NCBI GenBank assembly: GCA_003142935.1
Contig: PLOG01000175.1
Location: 1 to 50,206 of the forward strand
Length of the DNA: 50,206 nt
From: Acidobacteriaceae bacterium
GTDB taxonomy: Bacteria; Acidobacteriota; Terriglobia; Terriglobales; Acidobacteriaceae
Direction: 5' to 3'
Shown: positions 16,164 to 24,215 of the stretch, in pieces
Position numbering within the stretch: the stretch's first letter is position 1
Layout: each line of letters starts with the position of its first letter
Translations under genes and position numbers: made by a program
Notes under the pieces: generated by a model
What the model was told of the DNA's origin: nothing
What the model saw: the letters and a program-made list of their open reading frames with translations, nothing else
The model's database searches: none

Positions 16164-16588
16164 TGCTGCAATACGCCGCAAAGTTGACCCCGGGCCTTCC
16201 GGAAGAGGGCGGCTATACTGTGACCTTTCGCGATGTTCCCGAGGCGATCACCGATGGCGAAACGCTGGAAGACGCGCTCAAATACGCGGCTGAGGCATTG
16301 GAGTTGGCACTGGAGCATTACCTCGATGAACGCCGCCAGAGTCCCATTCCTACGCCTCCACGGAAGGGAGAATACCTCATCGCATTGCCCGTGAGCCTCT
16401 CGCTCAAGTGCGCTCTGCTCAATGAGATGATTCGCCAGAACGTGCGCCCGGCGGAGTTGGCCAAGCGCCTGAAAACCAGCAAGCAGGAGGTCAATCGGCT
16501 GACCACTCTCTCTCACGCCACCAAAGTGGACCGCATCGCCGAAGCCTTCCACGCTCTCGGCAAGGAACTCACCATATCGGTCGCTTAG
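16163..16588 (+). CDS. hicB: HicB-family antitoxin
   Basis: 141 residues from the ATG overlapping the hicA stop by 1 bp. The N-terminal part (YAAKLTPGLPEEGGYTVTFRDVPEAITDGETLEDALKYAAEALELALEHYL) is the HicB partial RNase H-like domain. The C-terminal part (ALLNEMIRQNVRPAELAKRLKTSKQEVNRLTTLSHATKVDRIAEAFHALG) is a helix-turn-helix DNA-binding domain, so this HicB can autoregulate. It differs from the shorter HicB at 24212, which lacks a clear DNA-binding domain. Confidence 0.93.
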   Translation: MLQYAAKLTPGLPEEGGYTVTFRDVPEAITDGETLEDALKYAAEALELALEHYLDERRQSPIPTPPRKGEYLIALPVSLSLKCALLNEMIRQNVRPAELAKRLKTSKQEVNRLTTLSHATKVDRIAEAFHALGKELTISVA

Positions 16589-16660
16589 TTGGCCAGACGC
16601 GGAAGGTAGGAACCAATGCGGAGGAAAAGTGGATGCCGCTGGCTCCGCTGCGCGTGTTCC

Positions 16661-16975
16661 TCAGGCCGACAGCTTGTTGAGCAAATCGATCTTCACTTCC
16701 CCATCGGGGAAGACGGCGCGAATCTCCAGCACCCCGCCCATGGCTTCGACGTAGCTCCGGAGAGTACTGAGGTACATGTCGGTGCGCTTTTCCAGCTTGG
16801 AGATGTTGCCCTGGTCCATCTCCAGTACCTCTGCCAGACGGGTTTGCGTCATTTCGCGGGCGTTGCGAAGCTGGTGCAGCGGCATGTTTCGCAGCTCCTC
16901 CCTCGCTCGAACAGCATTCCGCGCCCGGCGTTCCGGAGACATCTTCGCTCTCAACTCTTCGAATTTTCTCGCCAT
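16661..16975 (-). CDS. Orphan HigA/XRE-type antitoxin or transcriptional regulator
   Basis: From the ATG at 16975 (good site AGGAAGG 6 bp upstream) it encodes 104 residues. The central LRNAREMTQTRLAEVLEMDQGNISKLEKRTDMYLSTLRSYVEAMGG is an XRE helix-turn-helix of the type paired with HigB/RelE-like toxins. The C-terminal EIRAVFPDGEVKIDL is also typical. No toxin gene is seen on either side: hicB faces it downstream and only unassigned sequence lies upstream. It may be a solitary antitoxin left after toxin loss. It has its own promoter and palindrome at 17002-17030. Confidence 0.85.
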   Translation of the reverse strand: MARKFEELRAKMSPERRARNAVRAREELRNMPLHQLRNAREMTQTRLAEVLEMDQGNISKLEKRTDMYLSTLRSYVEAMGGVLEIRAVFPDGEVKIDLLNKLSA

Positions 16976-17001
16976 CTTTAACCTTCCTGGGCCTGTGATC
17001 G

Positions 17002-17030
17002 AGTATGTATCCAAATACATATGTAGTCAA
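17002..17030 (-). promoter_or_regulatory. Promoter with overlapping palindromic operator for the XRE regulator
   Basis: On the minus strand TTGACT (five of six matches), 17 bases, CATACT. A perfect inverted repeat TATGTAT-CCAA-ATACATA at 17004-17021 covers the spacer and -10 box. This is the arrangement expected for autorepression by the encoded helix-turn-helix protein. Confidence 0.65.
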
Positions 17031-17320
17031 CGGAATACTTTCGGGCCAATGCAACTCGGCGGTTACGCGAACGCGTTCATGCGCCTTACGGATAGAATTG
17101 CTCTTGGCAGCCTATTTTGCCGATGAAAGCCGTATCGAACTTTTTGCCCAGAGGTGGAACATCCAATTAGCAGGCAAAGACAAGAAGCCACAGCCGCTCA
17201 GGAACCCTCTGATTGACCCGGACGGCCCGGAACTCGGCGACGATTTTCTTGCCCTTTGCGGTGATCGAAATCGCCGTTTTGTAGAAAGGCTCCGGGCCGA
17301 GGAAGGGGCGGCGCGTCAAG
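17031..17320. other. Degenerate region upstream of pdxT with possible gene remnant
   Basis: No complete gene is supported. On the minus strand a frame ending at a TAA near 17176 reads PEPFYKTAISITAKGKKIVAEFRAVRVNQRV before the stop, which has protein-like composition but no start, because the frame is closed just upstream. It was not recognised. The region may be a rearrangement scar between the toxin-antitoxin cluster and pdxT. Confidence 0.35.
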
Positions 17321-17943
17321 ATGAGGCTCGACGCCTACACCGAGGGAAGCACCCCCGCATCGGCGTACTGGCGATTCAAGGCGATTACTCCGCCCATGCG
17401 GCGGCTCTTTCCGAGACGGGCGCGGAACCTTGCGAGATTCGGAAGCCGGACCAGCTTTCCTCGCTCGATGGGCTCATCTTGCCGGGCGGCGAATCGACGA
17501 CCATGCTGAAGTTCCTTGAGAAGCGCGGCTTTTTTGAGGCTCTGGAGGAATTTTCGAAGAGCAACCCTGTCTTCGGCACCTGCGCGGGCGCAATCCTTCT
17601 GGCGCGCGAGGTGCGCAATCCGGCGCAGCGCAGCCTGGGCATTCTGGACGCAGTAGTGGAGCGTAACGCCTACGGGCGCCAAATCGATTCGACGATTCTG
17701 ACTGCGGAAACCGAGCTGCCAGGCGGCCCGCTGGAGATGGTCTTCATTCGCGCGCCGCGCATTGCATCGACCGGGGCCGGAGTCCGGATTCTGGCTCGCC
17801 GCGACGGCGACCCGGTTCTGGTCAGGCAGGGATCGGTAATGGCGGCAACTTTTCATCCTGAACTTTCCACCGACCGCCGGGTTCACCGGCTCTTTGTCCA
17901 GATCGTGATGGGCAAGATCGAGACAGGCAAGCAAGATCGATAA
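17321..17943 (+). CDS. pdxT: Pyridoxal 5'-phosphate synthase glutaminase subunit PdxT, start disturbed
   Basis: The conserved protein begins at codon 17356 (RIGVLAIQGDYSAH) and continues to a class I glutaminase with LPGGESTTM, the nucleophile Cys in FGTCAGAILL and the His-Glu pair in TFHPE. It feeds ammonia to PdxS. The reading frame has no ATG, GTG or TTG near this point: the next in-frame starts are roughly 250-350 bp upstream in poorly coding sequence. An ATG at 17321 would serve if one base were added in the run of five C at 17352-17356, giving a 13-residue lead. So either a one-base deletion, a sequencing error or an odd start applies. The rest of the protein is intact. Confidence 0.8.
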
Positions 17944-18076
17944 GTTGCTGGGATTTGTGCCCAGGGGCGGGCCTCCCAGAGAATGGCGCGAATCTCCGCA
18001 TGCCGGTGCATTCCCTTCCGATTCTGGATGCATCCAAGCCAATGTGAGAGTAACCTCAATCTCACAGAGGCCGATC

Positions 18077-18841
18077 ATGCCCTCCATCTTTACGCCCACC
18101 CCATCGGAGACCGAGCGGAAAGACCCCGGCTTTGGCGGAAAACCGCCCGTCGACCGGCGTCCCACCGGCGGTGGTGGCGGTGGGGGAGACGACGACTGGA
18201 AATCGCAGCGCCGGGGCCCGCGTGAGGCTCTTCACCGGATCCGGGCCTTCGTCTTCTGCGCCCTCGCCGGGGACATGATGTTCTTTGTTGTTCTGGTTGC
18301 GCTGTTTTACGCGCGCCAGGCGGGAACGCACATGGACGCGCAAACGCTGCGCCAGGTCGGCGACTGGCGCCCCGTGCTGCTGCCTCCCATCCTTTTCCTC
18401 AACACGGCGGCCCTTCTGCTCAGCAGTCTGACAATGGAGATTGCGCGCAAACATATCTTCCGCGAGATCGATGTTATGGAGGAGTGGCTGGGCATGGGCC
18501 AGCCGGCGCTGCGCCGCACCAGGCCATGGCTGGCGGCGACGCTGGTGCTGGGCCTGCTGTTTCTTGCCGGCCAGGCTCTGGCCTGGAGGCAATTGACAGC
18601 GCAGGGCTTTGCTTTCGATCGCTGGGCCACGCCGGCAAGCTACTTTTTCTACCTCATCACCGGGTTGCACGCCGCTCACCTGGCACTTGGAATCATTGCC
18701 CTGCTGGTTTGCCTGTGCGCGCTGGGCTGGCTCAAGCGGGTCGAATCGCGGCAGATCGCTGTGGACGCAACAGCATGGTTCTGGCACACCATGGGTCTGG
18801 CCTGGGTTGTACTGTTTGCGGTGCTGGTCTTCGGGCAGTAG
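18077..18841 (+). CDS. Heme-copper oxidase subunit III-like membrane protein
   Basis: 254 residues. After a Gly/Asp-rich soluble N-terminus (about 1-50) come five hydrophobic helices. Helix-flanking motifs fit cytochrome c oxidase subunit III: FFYLITGLHAAHLALGIIALLV with the conserved H-x-x-H-L/V-x-x-G, and DATAWFWHTMGLAWVVLFAVLVF. Subunit III stabilises the oxygen-reducing core and has no metal centres. No other oxidase subunit is in the window, so its partners must lie elsewhere. It follows pdxT after 133 bp. The exact oxidase type is not determinable. Confidence 0.85.
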   Translation: MPSIFTPTPSETERKDPGFGGKPPVDRRPTGGGGGGGDDDWKSQRRGPREALHRIRAFVFCALAGDMMFFVVLVALFYARQAGTHMDAQTLRQVGDWRPVLLPPILFLNTAALLLSSLTMEIARKHIFREIDVMEEWLGMGQPALRRTRPWLAATLVLGLLFLAGQALAWRQLTAQGFAFDRWATPASYFFYLITGLHAAHLALGIIALLVCLCALGWLKRVESRQIAVDATAWFWHTMGLAWVVLFAVLVFGQ

Positions 18842-18992
18842 GCGCGGAATCGGCGAGCCAGATTCAGCGATTCGATTTATGCGAGCGAGGCCGCCCCCCG
18901 AATGATTGAAAAATGCTTGAGCAATCAGATCTCTGCGCCGAAGAATCGGCGCGGACGAGCTTTCTGAATCAGGATGCTGCCGAGAAGTTGGC

Positions 18993-19304
18993 TTAGTGTG
19001 CGCGACGATGCAACAGCGAGAAGAGACGCTTGCTGAAGGGAGGCACTTCCGGGCATTCGAAGTAGATCTCGCGATTGAGCGCCATCAGCATTTGCACAGC
19101 CTGCAATTGGCTGTTGTGTGCTGAGAACGACCCACCCTCGTGGACAAACTCGTCGGTGAGGTATTCAATCGCGTGTCCCAGGATCTCAAGTCCGCGACCC
19201 GCCCTCGGGCTGATGCTCCGGCGGCGCTTCATGCCTATGCGGACAGCGTCCGAGGCTGGAACTGAGATTGCTACGGGGAAGCCGGTCGTGGTGGTTGCTG
19301 CCAT
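18993..19304 (-). CDS. Small conserved-looking hypothetical protein
   Basis: 103 residues from the ATG at 19304 (AGGAAAG 5 bp upstream). No family was recognised. The text MKRRRSISPRAGRGLEILGHAIEYLTDEFVHEGG followed by ALNREIYFECPEVPPFSKR reads as a compact alpha-helical soluble protein with no membrane segment or signal. Codon use and a good ribosome site support it as real. It is divergent from the nuo operon, and it resembles short proteins common in Terriglobia, which is a recollection rather than a search result. Confidence 0.65.
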   Translation of the reverse strand: MAATTTTGFPVAISVPASDAVRIGMKRRRSISPRAGRGLEILGHAIEYLTDEFVHEGGSFSAHNSQLQAVQMLMALNREIYFECPEVPPFSKRLFSLLHRRAH

Positions 19305-19689
19305 TTTGTCTTTCCTCACCTATTTCTTCGGCCACTCCGGCATTCAAATCAGATGACAAACGTACCGTTTTCCCGATGTAGCACATATCATAATTGCGTA
19401 TCAAAATGAAACATTCCAGTGATTCTGAGCACACAGGTTTAAGAGACCACCTGGACCGATAACAAAACTTAAGAGAAAACTAAGGGCAGAAGAGCCCCAG
19501 ATGACAGAAACAAAAGCGGAAACGGACGGTCAGGCTGGGCCTGAGAAGAGGTTCCTGGAGGATGCCGGACGCCTTGACGGGAAGAGGCTGAAAACCTAAG
19601 CTCAAATCAGCACCCTTTTCGGTCGGAGAAGCGCTTTGTCCCCGTGCGATGGGTGGAATCTTGCCGGACGCGTTCCGGACTGGGCGGCA
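19305..19689. other. Divergent intergenic region upstream of nuoA
   Basis: 385 bp without a supported gene. The first 130 bp are AT-rich (for example ATATCATAATTGCG near 19385) and probably hold the divergent promoters of the small hypothetical gene and the nuo operon. No operator or riboswitch was recognised. Short open frames here lack coding character. Confidence 0.5.
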
Positions 19690-20097
19690 ATGAATCCGAT
19701 CCCTTACTACTGGCAATATCTTCCGCTGCTGATGCAGATCGCCGCCGCATTCCTACTGGGGCTGGCGATGGTCATTGCGTCGTGGTTTGTCGGCCGCCAT
19801 CGCAACACCCAGGTCAAGCTGGATACGTACGAGTGCGGCATCACTGCGGTTGGAGATGCCCGCGGGCGCTTCAGCGTGCGCTTCTACCTGGTCGCCGTGC
19901 TCTTTATTCTGTTCGACGTGGAAACCGTCTTCATGATGCCGTGGGCGGTTGTCTACCGCAAGCTTTACGGAATTACCGGTTCGCGCCTTTTCGGTTTCTG
20001 GGAGATGCTGGTCTACCTGGGCTTTGTGGCAGTGGGCCTCTACTATATTGTGCGTAAAGGCGTCCTGAACTGGAGCCAGGACAAGGCGGACCTCTGA
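19690..20097 (+). CDS. nuoA: NADH-quinone oxidoreductase subunit A
   Basis: 135 residues with three membrane helices. The sequence KLDTYECGITAVGDARGRFSVRFYLVAVLFILFDVETVFMMPWA contains the NuoA hallmark loop Y-E-C-G and the F-D-V-E helix. NuoA sits in the membrane arm of complex I near the quinone site. The ATG at 19690 was chosen because MNPIPYYWQYLPLL starts the first helix; an in-frame GTG upstream adds a non-family lead. The next gene should be nuoB but is nuoC. Confidence 0.95.
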   Translation: MNPIPYYWQYLPLLMQIAAAFLLGLAMVIASWFVGRHRNTQVKLDTYECGITAVGDARGRFSVRFYLVAVLFILFDVETVFMMPWAVVYRKLYGITGSRLFGFWEMLVYLGFVAVGLYYIVRKGVLNWSQDKADL

Positions 20098-20121
20098 TTA
20101 TGGATAAGGCGGATCTCTAAT
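20078..20121 (+). repeat. Imperfect 22-23 bp tandem duplication at the nuoA-nuoC junction
   Basis: The end of nuoA (encoding DKADL and stop) is repeated at once, so that a six-codon mini-frame MDKADL-stop at 20100-20120 lies between nuoA and the nuoC ATG at 20122. The copies differ at a few third positions. It may couple translation or mark the scar left by removal of nuoB. Confidence 0.7.
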
Positions 20122-20628
20122 ATGGCCGTGGCCGTTAAACCGACATTGGCGGACAAAGCCGCGGTCCTTGCGGGACTTCCGGAACACCCCGCCGTGAAGG
20201 CGATCCTGGCATGGAATGCCGACGCCCTGACGGATGCAAAGTTCGACTTCAACGAACTGACGCTAACCATTGCACCGGAGCAGATCCGCGCCGCCCTGGC
20301 TACCGTGCAGGCCGCGGGCTATAACTTTTTCGAAGACATGACGGCGGTCGACTGGTTTCCAAGTTCACCTCGCTTCCAGTTGAGCTACCACATTCTTTCG
20401 CACCCATTCAAGGAGCACATCCGGCTGCGCGTGCTGCTGGATGAGGCCGATCCTTCGGTTGAGTCCATCGTTTCCGTTTGGCCCGCGGCCAACTTCTATG
20501 AGCGGGAGGTCTTCGATCTTTTTGGCATCCGGTTTGAAGGTCATCCAAATCTGCGCCGCATTTTGTTGCCTGACGATTGGAAAGGCCATCCCTTGCGCAA
20601 GGACTACCCGGTGGAGGGGTACCGCTGA
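20122..20628 (+). CDS. nuoC: NADH-quinone oxidoreductase subunit C
   Basis: 168 residues. The C-terminal block NFYEREVFDLFGIRFEGHPNLRRILLPDDWKGHPLRKDYPVEGYR is the unmistakable 30-kDa subunit signature. NuoC is a peripheral-arm subunit next to NuoB and NuoD. It overlaps nuoD as TGATG. Its immediate upstream neighbour is nuoA, with nuoB missing. Confidence 0.96.
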   Translation: MAVAVKPTLADKAAVLAGLPEHPAVKAILAWNADALTDAKFDFNELTLTIAPEQIRAALATVQAAGYNFFEDMTAVDWFPSSPRFQLSYHILSHPFKEHIRLRVLLDEADPSVESIVSVWPAANFYEREVFDLFGIRFEGHPNLRRILLPDDWKGHPLRKDYPVEGYR

Positions 20629-21842
20629 TGGCTGAATCCGCAGGCATGCCAATCCTTGAACCGGCCGAAGGCGCCCATGACCAGCACATGGTCATCAACA
20701 TGGGTCCGCAGCATCCCGCGACCCACGGCGTTCTGCGCCTGGTGCTGGAGATTGATGGCGAAATAGTCGTCCGGATTTACCCGGAGATCGGCTATCTGCA
20801 CACCGGCATCGAGAAAACCTGCGAGGCCAAGTTCTACCAGCAGGTCGTGCCGCTCACCGACCGCATCAACTACCTCGACCCGCTCTCAAACAATCTGTGT
20901 TACGCGCTGGCGGTTGAGAAGCTGCTGGGGCTGGAGATTCCCGCGAAGGCAACGTGGATGAGAGTGCTGATGGCCGAGCTGAGCCGCCTCAATTCGCACC
21001 TGATCTGGCTGGGCACGCACGCCATGGACATTGGCGCGCTCACCGTGTTTCTTTACACCTTCCGCGAGCGCGAAGAGATTCTGCGCTTGTTTGAAGCCGT
21101 GGCCGGACAGCGGATGATGTTGAGCTACATCCGCATCGGCGGGCTGGCCTTGGAGCCGCCGCTGGATTTCCTGGACCGGGTTCAGGCCTTCATCCACACG
21201 TTCCCGGAAAAGATCGACGAGTATTCGAACCTGTTGACCGGAAATCCGATCTTCAGGAATCGCCTCAAGGGCGTTGGTTATCTGTCGGCCGAAGACGCAA
21301 TCGCACTGGGCGTGACTGGGCCGCCGATGCGCGCTTCGGGAGTCGATTTCGACGTGCGCCGCGACATTCCCTATTGCGGCTATGAGAAGTTTCAGTTTCA
21401 GGTTCCCATCTCGACGGACGGCGATTGCTGGGCGCGGTACGAAGTCAGGCTGGTCGAGATGCGCGAGAGCGTGAAGATTATTCAGCAGGTGTTGGACGGG
21501 ATGCCGGAGGGACCGGTAAAAGCGGACGCGCCCAAGATCGTGTTGCCGGATCGCGAGAAGATGAAGACCCAGATGGAGGCCCTGATCCATCACTTCAAGA
21601 TCGTCACCGAGGGCTTTGAGGTTCCGGCGGGCGAGGTTTATCAGAGCATTGAAGCCGGTCACGGGCAGACCGGGTACTATGTGGTTTCAGACGGCACAGC
21701 GAAGCCTTATCGGGTGCATATGCGGTATCCGTCGTTCACTACGTTGCAGGCGCTTGAGACCATGTGCAAAGGGCGCATGCTGGCCGACGTAGTTGCGGTG
21801 ATCGGGTCGATTGATATTGTGCTGGGGGAGATCGACCGTTGA
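20628..21842 (+). CDS. nuoD: NADH-quinone oxidoreductase subunit D
   Basis: 404 residues from the ATG overlapping the nuoC stop. Signature blocks include INMGPQHPATHGVLRLVLEIDGE, IGYLHTGIEKTCEAKFYQQVVPLTDRINYLDPL and the C-terminal SIDIVLGEIDR. NuoD forms the quinone-binding pocket with NuoB. The segment EAGHGQTGYYVVSDGTAKPYR replaces the more common EGRG-type turn, a small variation. It is followed with overlap by a short unassigned gene rather than directly by nuoE. Confidence 0.96.
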   Translation: MAESAGMPILEPAEGAHDQHMVINMGPQHPATHGVLRLVLEIDGEIVVRIYPEIGYLHTGIEKTCEAKFYQQVVPLTDRINYLDPLSNNLCYALAVEKLLGLEIPAKATWMRVLMAELSRLNSHLIWLGTHAMDIGALTVFLYTFREREEILRLFEAVAGQRMMLSYIRIGGLALEPPLDFLDRVQAFIHTFPEKIDEYSNLLTGNPIFRNRLKGVGYLSAEDAIALGVTGPPMRASGVDFDVRRDIPYCGYEKFQFQVPISTDGDCWARYEVRLVEMRESVKIIQQVLDGMPEGPVKADAPKIVLPDREKMKTQMEALIHHFKIVTEGFEVPAGEVYQSIEAGHGQTGYYVVSDGTAKPYRVHMRYPSFTTLQALETMCKGRMLADVVAVIGSIDIVLGEIDR

Positions 21843-22165
21843 CGGCTCCGCCGTTTAACGCTTTGGAGCAGTTGTGGGCTGAGCTATGGGTCTCCCTGGC
21901 TTCCCTGCTCCGCAGTTACACGGCGTTGCATGGTTTGAGCGGCAATCGCGAGGCGTCGATTGAATACGATGGGAAGCAAATTCTGGCGCGGTGCGGCGCC
22001 AAGTGGCTCGATCTGAAGCGTACAGGCGCGACGGTGGCGTGGAAGCGCGAGGATGGCGGCCGGGGAGCGCTGGAATTGACGGAGTCCGGACGATTGCGGA
22101 GTAGCACAGGCGAGGAAGAAATGGATTTGGCGGCAGAAGCTTGGGCACGGGAGTTGATGCGATGA
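21839..22165 (+). CDS. Hypothetical protein encoded between nuoD and nuoE
   Basis: 108 residues beginning at a TTG (21839) that overlaps the nuoD stop; its stop overlaps the nuoE ATG as ATGA. The tight packing and high-GC3 codon use support it as real. The protein (ALEQLWAELWVSLASLLRSYTALHGL, then SIEYDGKQILARCGAKWLDLKRTG) has an amphipathic N-terminal helix and a beta-rich remainder, no signal or membrane helix, and no cysteine motif for Fe-S binding. No family was recognised. It may be an accessory factor of complex I. Confidence 0.72.
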   Translation: MTAPPFNALEQLWAELWVSLASLLRSYTALHGLSGNREASIEYDGKQILARCGAKWLDLKRTGATVAWKREDGGRGALELTESGRLRSSTGEEEMDLAAEAWARELMR

Positions 22166-22683
22166 GTGCTGAAACCATGACGCTGTTTTCGCCCCGGTTG
22201 GCGGCGCGCTTCGACGCGCTGGTGGAGAAATACCCCGTGCGGCGATCGGCGCTGATTCCCATGCTGCTTTATGCGCAGGATGAGGTTGGCTATCTCTCCG
22301 ATGCTGTGATTGCCGAGGTTGCCGAGCGGATCGGGATCACCGAGCTCGATGTGCGCAATGTGGCCAGCTACTACTCGATGCTGCGCTTCAAGCCGGCAGG
22401 CAAATTCAACATTCAGGTCTGCACCAACATCAGTTGCATGTTGCGCGGGGCCTACGAGGTCTACGAGCGATTCCAGCAAGAGCTGGGCATTGGTCACAAA
22501 GGCGTGACGCCGGACGGGCTGTTCTCACTTGAAGAAGTGGAGTGCATCGGGGCTTGCTGCTGGGGGCCGGCGATCCAGGTGAACTACGACTTCGTGGACG
22601 AGATCAAACCCGAACTGGTGCCGGGGATCGTCGATGGCTATCGCGGCCGTGCTCACGAAGCAACGGAGGCCTCCGATGCCTAG
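22162..22683 (+). CDS. nuoE: NADH-quinone oxidoreductase subunit E
   Basis: 173 residues from the ATG at 22162. The thioredoxin-like [2Fe-2S] domain shows CTNISCMLRGAYE and, further on, ECIGACCWGPAIQVN, giving the usual four ligand cysteines. NuoE works with NuoF in the NADH-oxidising module. It overlaps the preceding small gene by 4 bp and nuoF by 8 bp. Confidence 0.95.
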   Translation: MSAETMTLFSPRLAARFDALVEKYPVRRSALIPMLLYAQDEVGYLSDAVIAEVAERIGITELDVRNVASYYSMLRFKPAGKFNIQVCTNISCMLRGAYEVYERFQQELGIGHKGVTPDGLFSLEEVECIGACCWGPAIQVNYDFVDEIKPELVPGIVDGYRGRAHEATEASDA

Positions 22684-23986
22684 GCTCGTCTCTCATCCCG
22701 ATGAGGTAAAGATCGTCACGCGCCGTTTTGGAATGGGCGCGGCGAACATCGACCGCTATATCGAGCTCGGCGGCTACGAATCCGCAAAGAAATGCCTGGA
22801 AAAGGGACCGGACTGGATCATCGACGAGATGAAGGCCTCGAACCTGCGCGGGCGAGGCGGCGCGGGCTTTCCAGCGGGATTGAAGTGGTCGTTTGTGCCC
22901 AAGCAGTCGGCCAAGCCCAAGTATGTTCTGGTGAACGGCGACGAAAGCGAGCCTGGAACTTGCAAGGATCACCTGATCTTTCTGCACGATCCTCATGCAG
23001 TGATTGAAGGCACGATCATTGCCGGCCTGGCCATCGGCGCCAAGACGGGATTCATCTACCTGCGGGGCGAGTATCGGTATCTGCTGAAGATCATGGAGAA
23101 GGCAGTTGCCGATGCGTACGAGAAGGGCTTTCTGGGCAAGAACATATTCGGGACCGGGACGGAGTTCCAGATCGTCACGCAGACCGGCGCGGGCGCGTAC
23201 GAAGTGGGCGAGGAGTCGGCGCTGATGGAGTCGCTCGAGGGCAAGCGGGGCGTGCCGCGCATCAAGCCTCCCTTCCCTGCCGTCGTGGGTCTCTATGGCG
23301 GGCCCACGGTGATTAACAATGCGGAAACCATCGCCACGGTGCCTCATGTGATTTCGATGGGCGCGGCAGCCTATGCCGCCGTGGGTTCGGCACGCAATGG
23401 GGGAACGCGGTTGTTCAGCGTGAGCGGCCATGTGGAGCGCCCAGGCGTATACGAACTGCCGATGGGCTACAACCTGAAGAAGATCATCTACGATGTGGCG
23501 GGAGGCGTGCGTGGCGGACGCAAATTGAAGGCCGTCGTGCCCGGCGGTTCGTCGACACCGGTGCTGCTGCCTGAGGAGATTGAGAACCTGGGCATGGATT
23601 TCGACCAGGTGGGCAAGGCCGGGTCGATGCTGGGCTCGGCTGGCGTGGTAGTGATCGACGACCAGACGTGCATGGTGGAATTTGCACTGCGGACGATCAG
23701 TTTTTACCAGCACGAAAGCTGCGGCTGGTGCATTCCCTGCCGCGAAGGCACTGATTGGCTGAAGAAATCGCTGACCCGCTTTCATGCCGGCTTCGGCGAG
23801 GCGAAGGACATCGACAACATTCAGTACCTGGCCGAAAACATTCTGGGCCGTACCTTCTGTCCGCTAGGCGATGCGGCGGCCATGCCGACAATTGCGTTTG
23901 TGAAGAAGTTCCGCAAGGAGTTTGAGGATCACCTGAACGGCAAGCCCTGCCCGTTCGCAAAACATGTCGAACTGGCCGTAGTGTAA
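22676..23986 (+). CDS. nuoF: NADH-quinone oxidoreductase subunit F
   Basis: 436 residues from the ATG at 22676 (GGAGG 7 bp upstream), inside the end of nuoE. NADH/FMN motifs are LRGRGGAGFPAGLKWSF and NGDESEPGTCKD, and the N3 [4Fe-4S] cluster motif is ESCGWCIPCREGT with a later Cys in RTFCPLGDAA. NuoF binds NADH and FMN. It should be followed by nuoG, but a hicAB pair intervenes. Confidence 0.97.
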   Translation: MPRLVSHPDEVKIVTRRFGMGAANIDRYIELGGYESAKKCLEKGPDWIIDEMKASNLRGRGGAGFPAGLKWSFVPKQSAKPKYVLVNGDESEPGTCKDHLIFLHDPHAVIEGTIIAGLAIGAKTGFIYLRGEYRYLLKIMEKAVADAYEKGFLGKNIFGTGTEFQIVTQTGAGAYEVGEESALMESLEGKRGVPRIKPPFPAVVGLYGGPTVINNAETIATVPHVISMGAAAYAAVGSARNGGTRLFSVSGHVERPGVYELPMGYNLKKIIYDVAGGVRGGRKLKAVVPGGSSTPVLLPEEIENLGMDFDQVGKAGSMLGSAGVVVIDDQTCMVEFALRTISFYQHESCGWCIPCREGTDWLKKSLTRFHAGFGEAKDIDNIQYLAENILGRTFCPLGDAAAMPTIAFVKKFRKEFEDHLNGKPCPFAKHVELAVV

Positions 23987-24029
23987 CTATTCACGTTGCA
24001 GGACGAGCAACAAAAGAGTTGACAGGCGT

Positions 24030-24215
24030 ATGAAGGCAAGAGAGATCATTCGCATGATTGAAAAGGATGGGTGGTATTTTCATTCGCTAAAGGGCAGTCA
24101 CGCGCAATACAAGCACCCGATGAAACAGGGACGAGTCACGGTTCCAATACACGGCAGTAAGGATCTGTCAAAGTCCGATGTTCAAAGTATCCTCAAACAA
24201 GCGGGGTTGAAATGA
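24030..24215 (+). CDS. hicA: HicA-family toxin inside the nuo operon
   Basis: 61 residues: MKAREIIRMIEKDGWYFHSLKGSHAQYKHPMKQGRVTVPIHGSKDLSKSDVQSILKQAGLK is a textbook HicA, including the catalytic His in K-G-S-H and the P-I-H-G-x-K-D-L turn. It starts 43 bp after nuoF and its stop overlaps hicB by 4 bp. It is not closely similar to the HicA at 15972. The lower GC content of the pair relative to nuoF and nuoG suggests acquisition by transfer. It appears intact. Confidence 0.95.
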   Translation: MKAREIIRMIEKDGWYFHSLKGSHAQYKHPMKQGRVTVPIHGSKDLSKSDVQSILKQAGLK

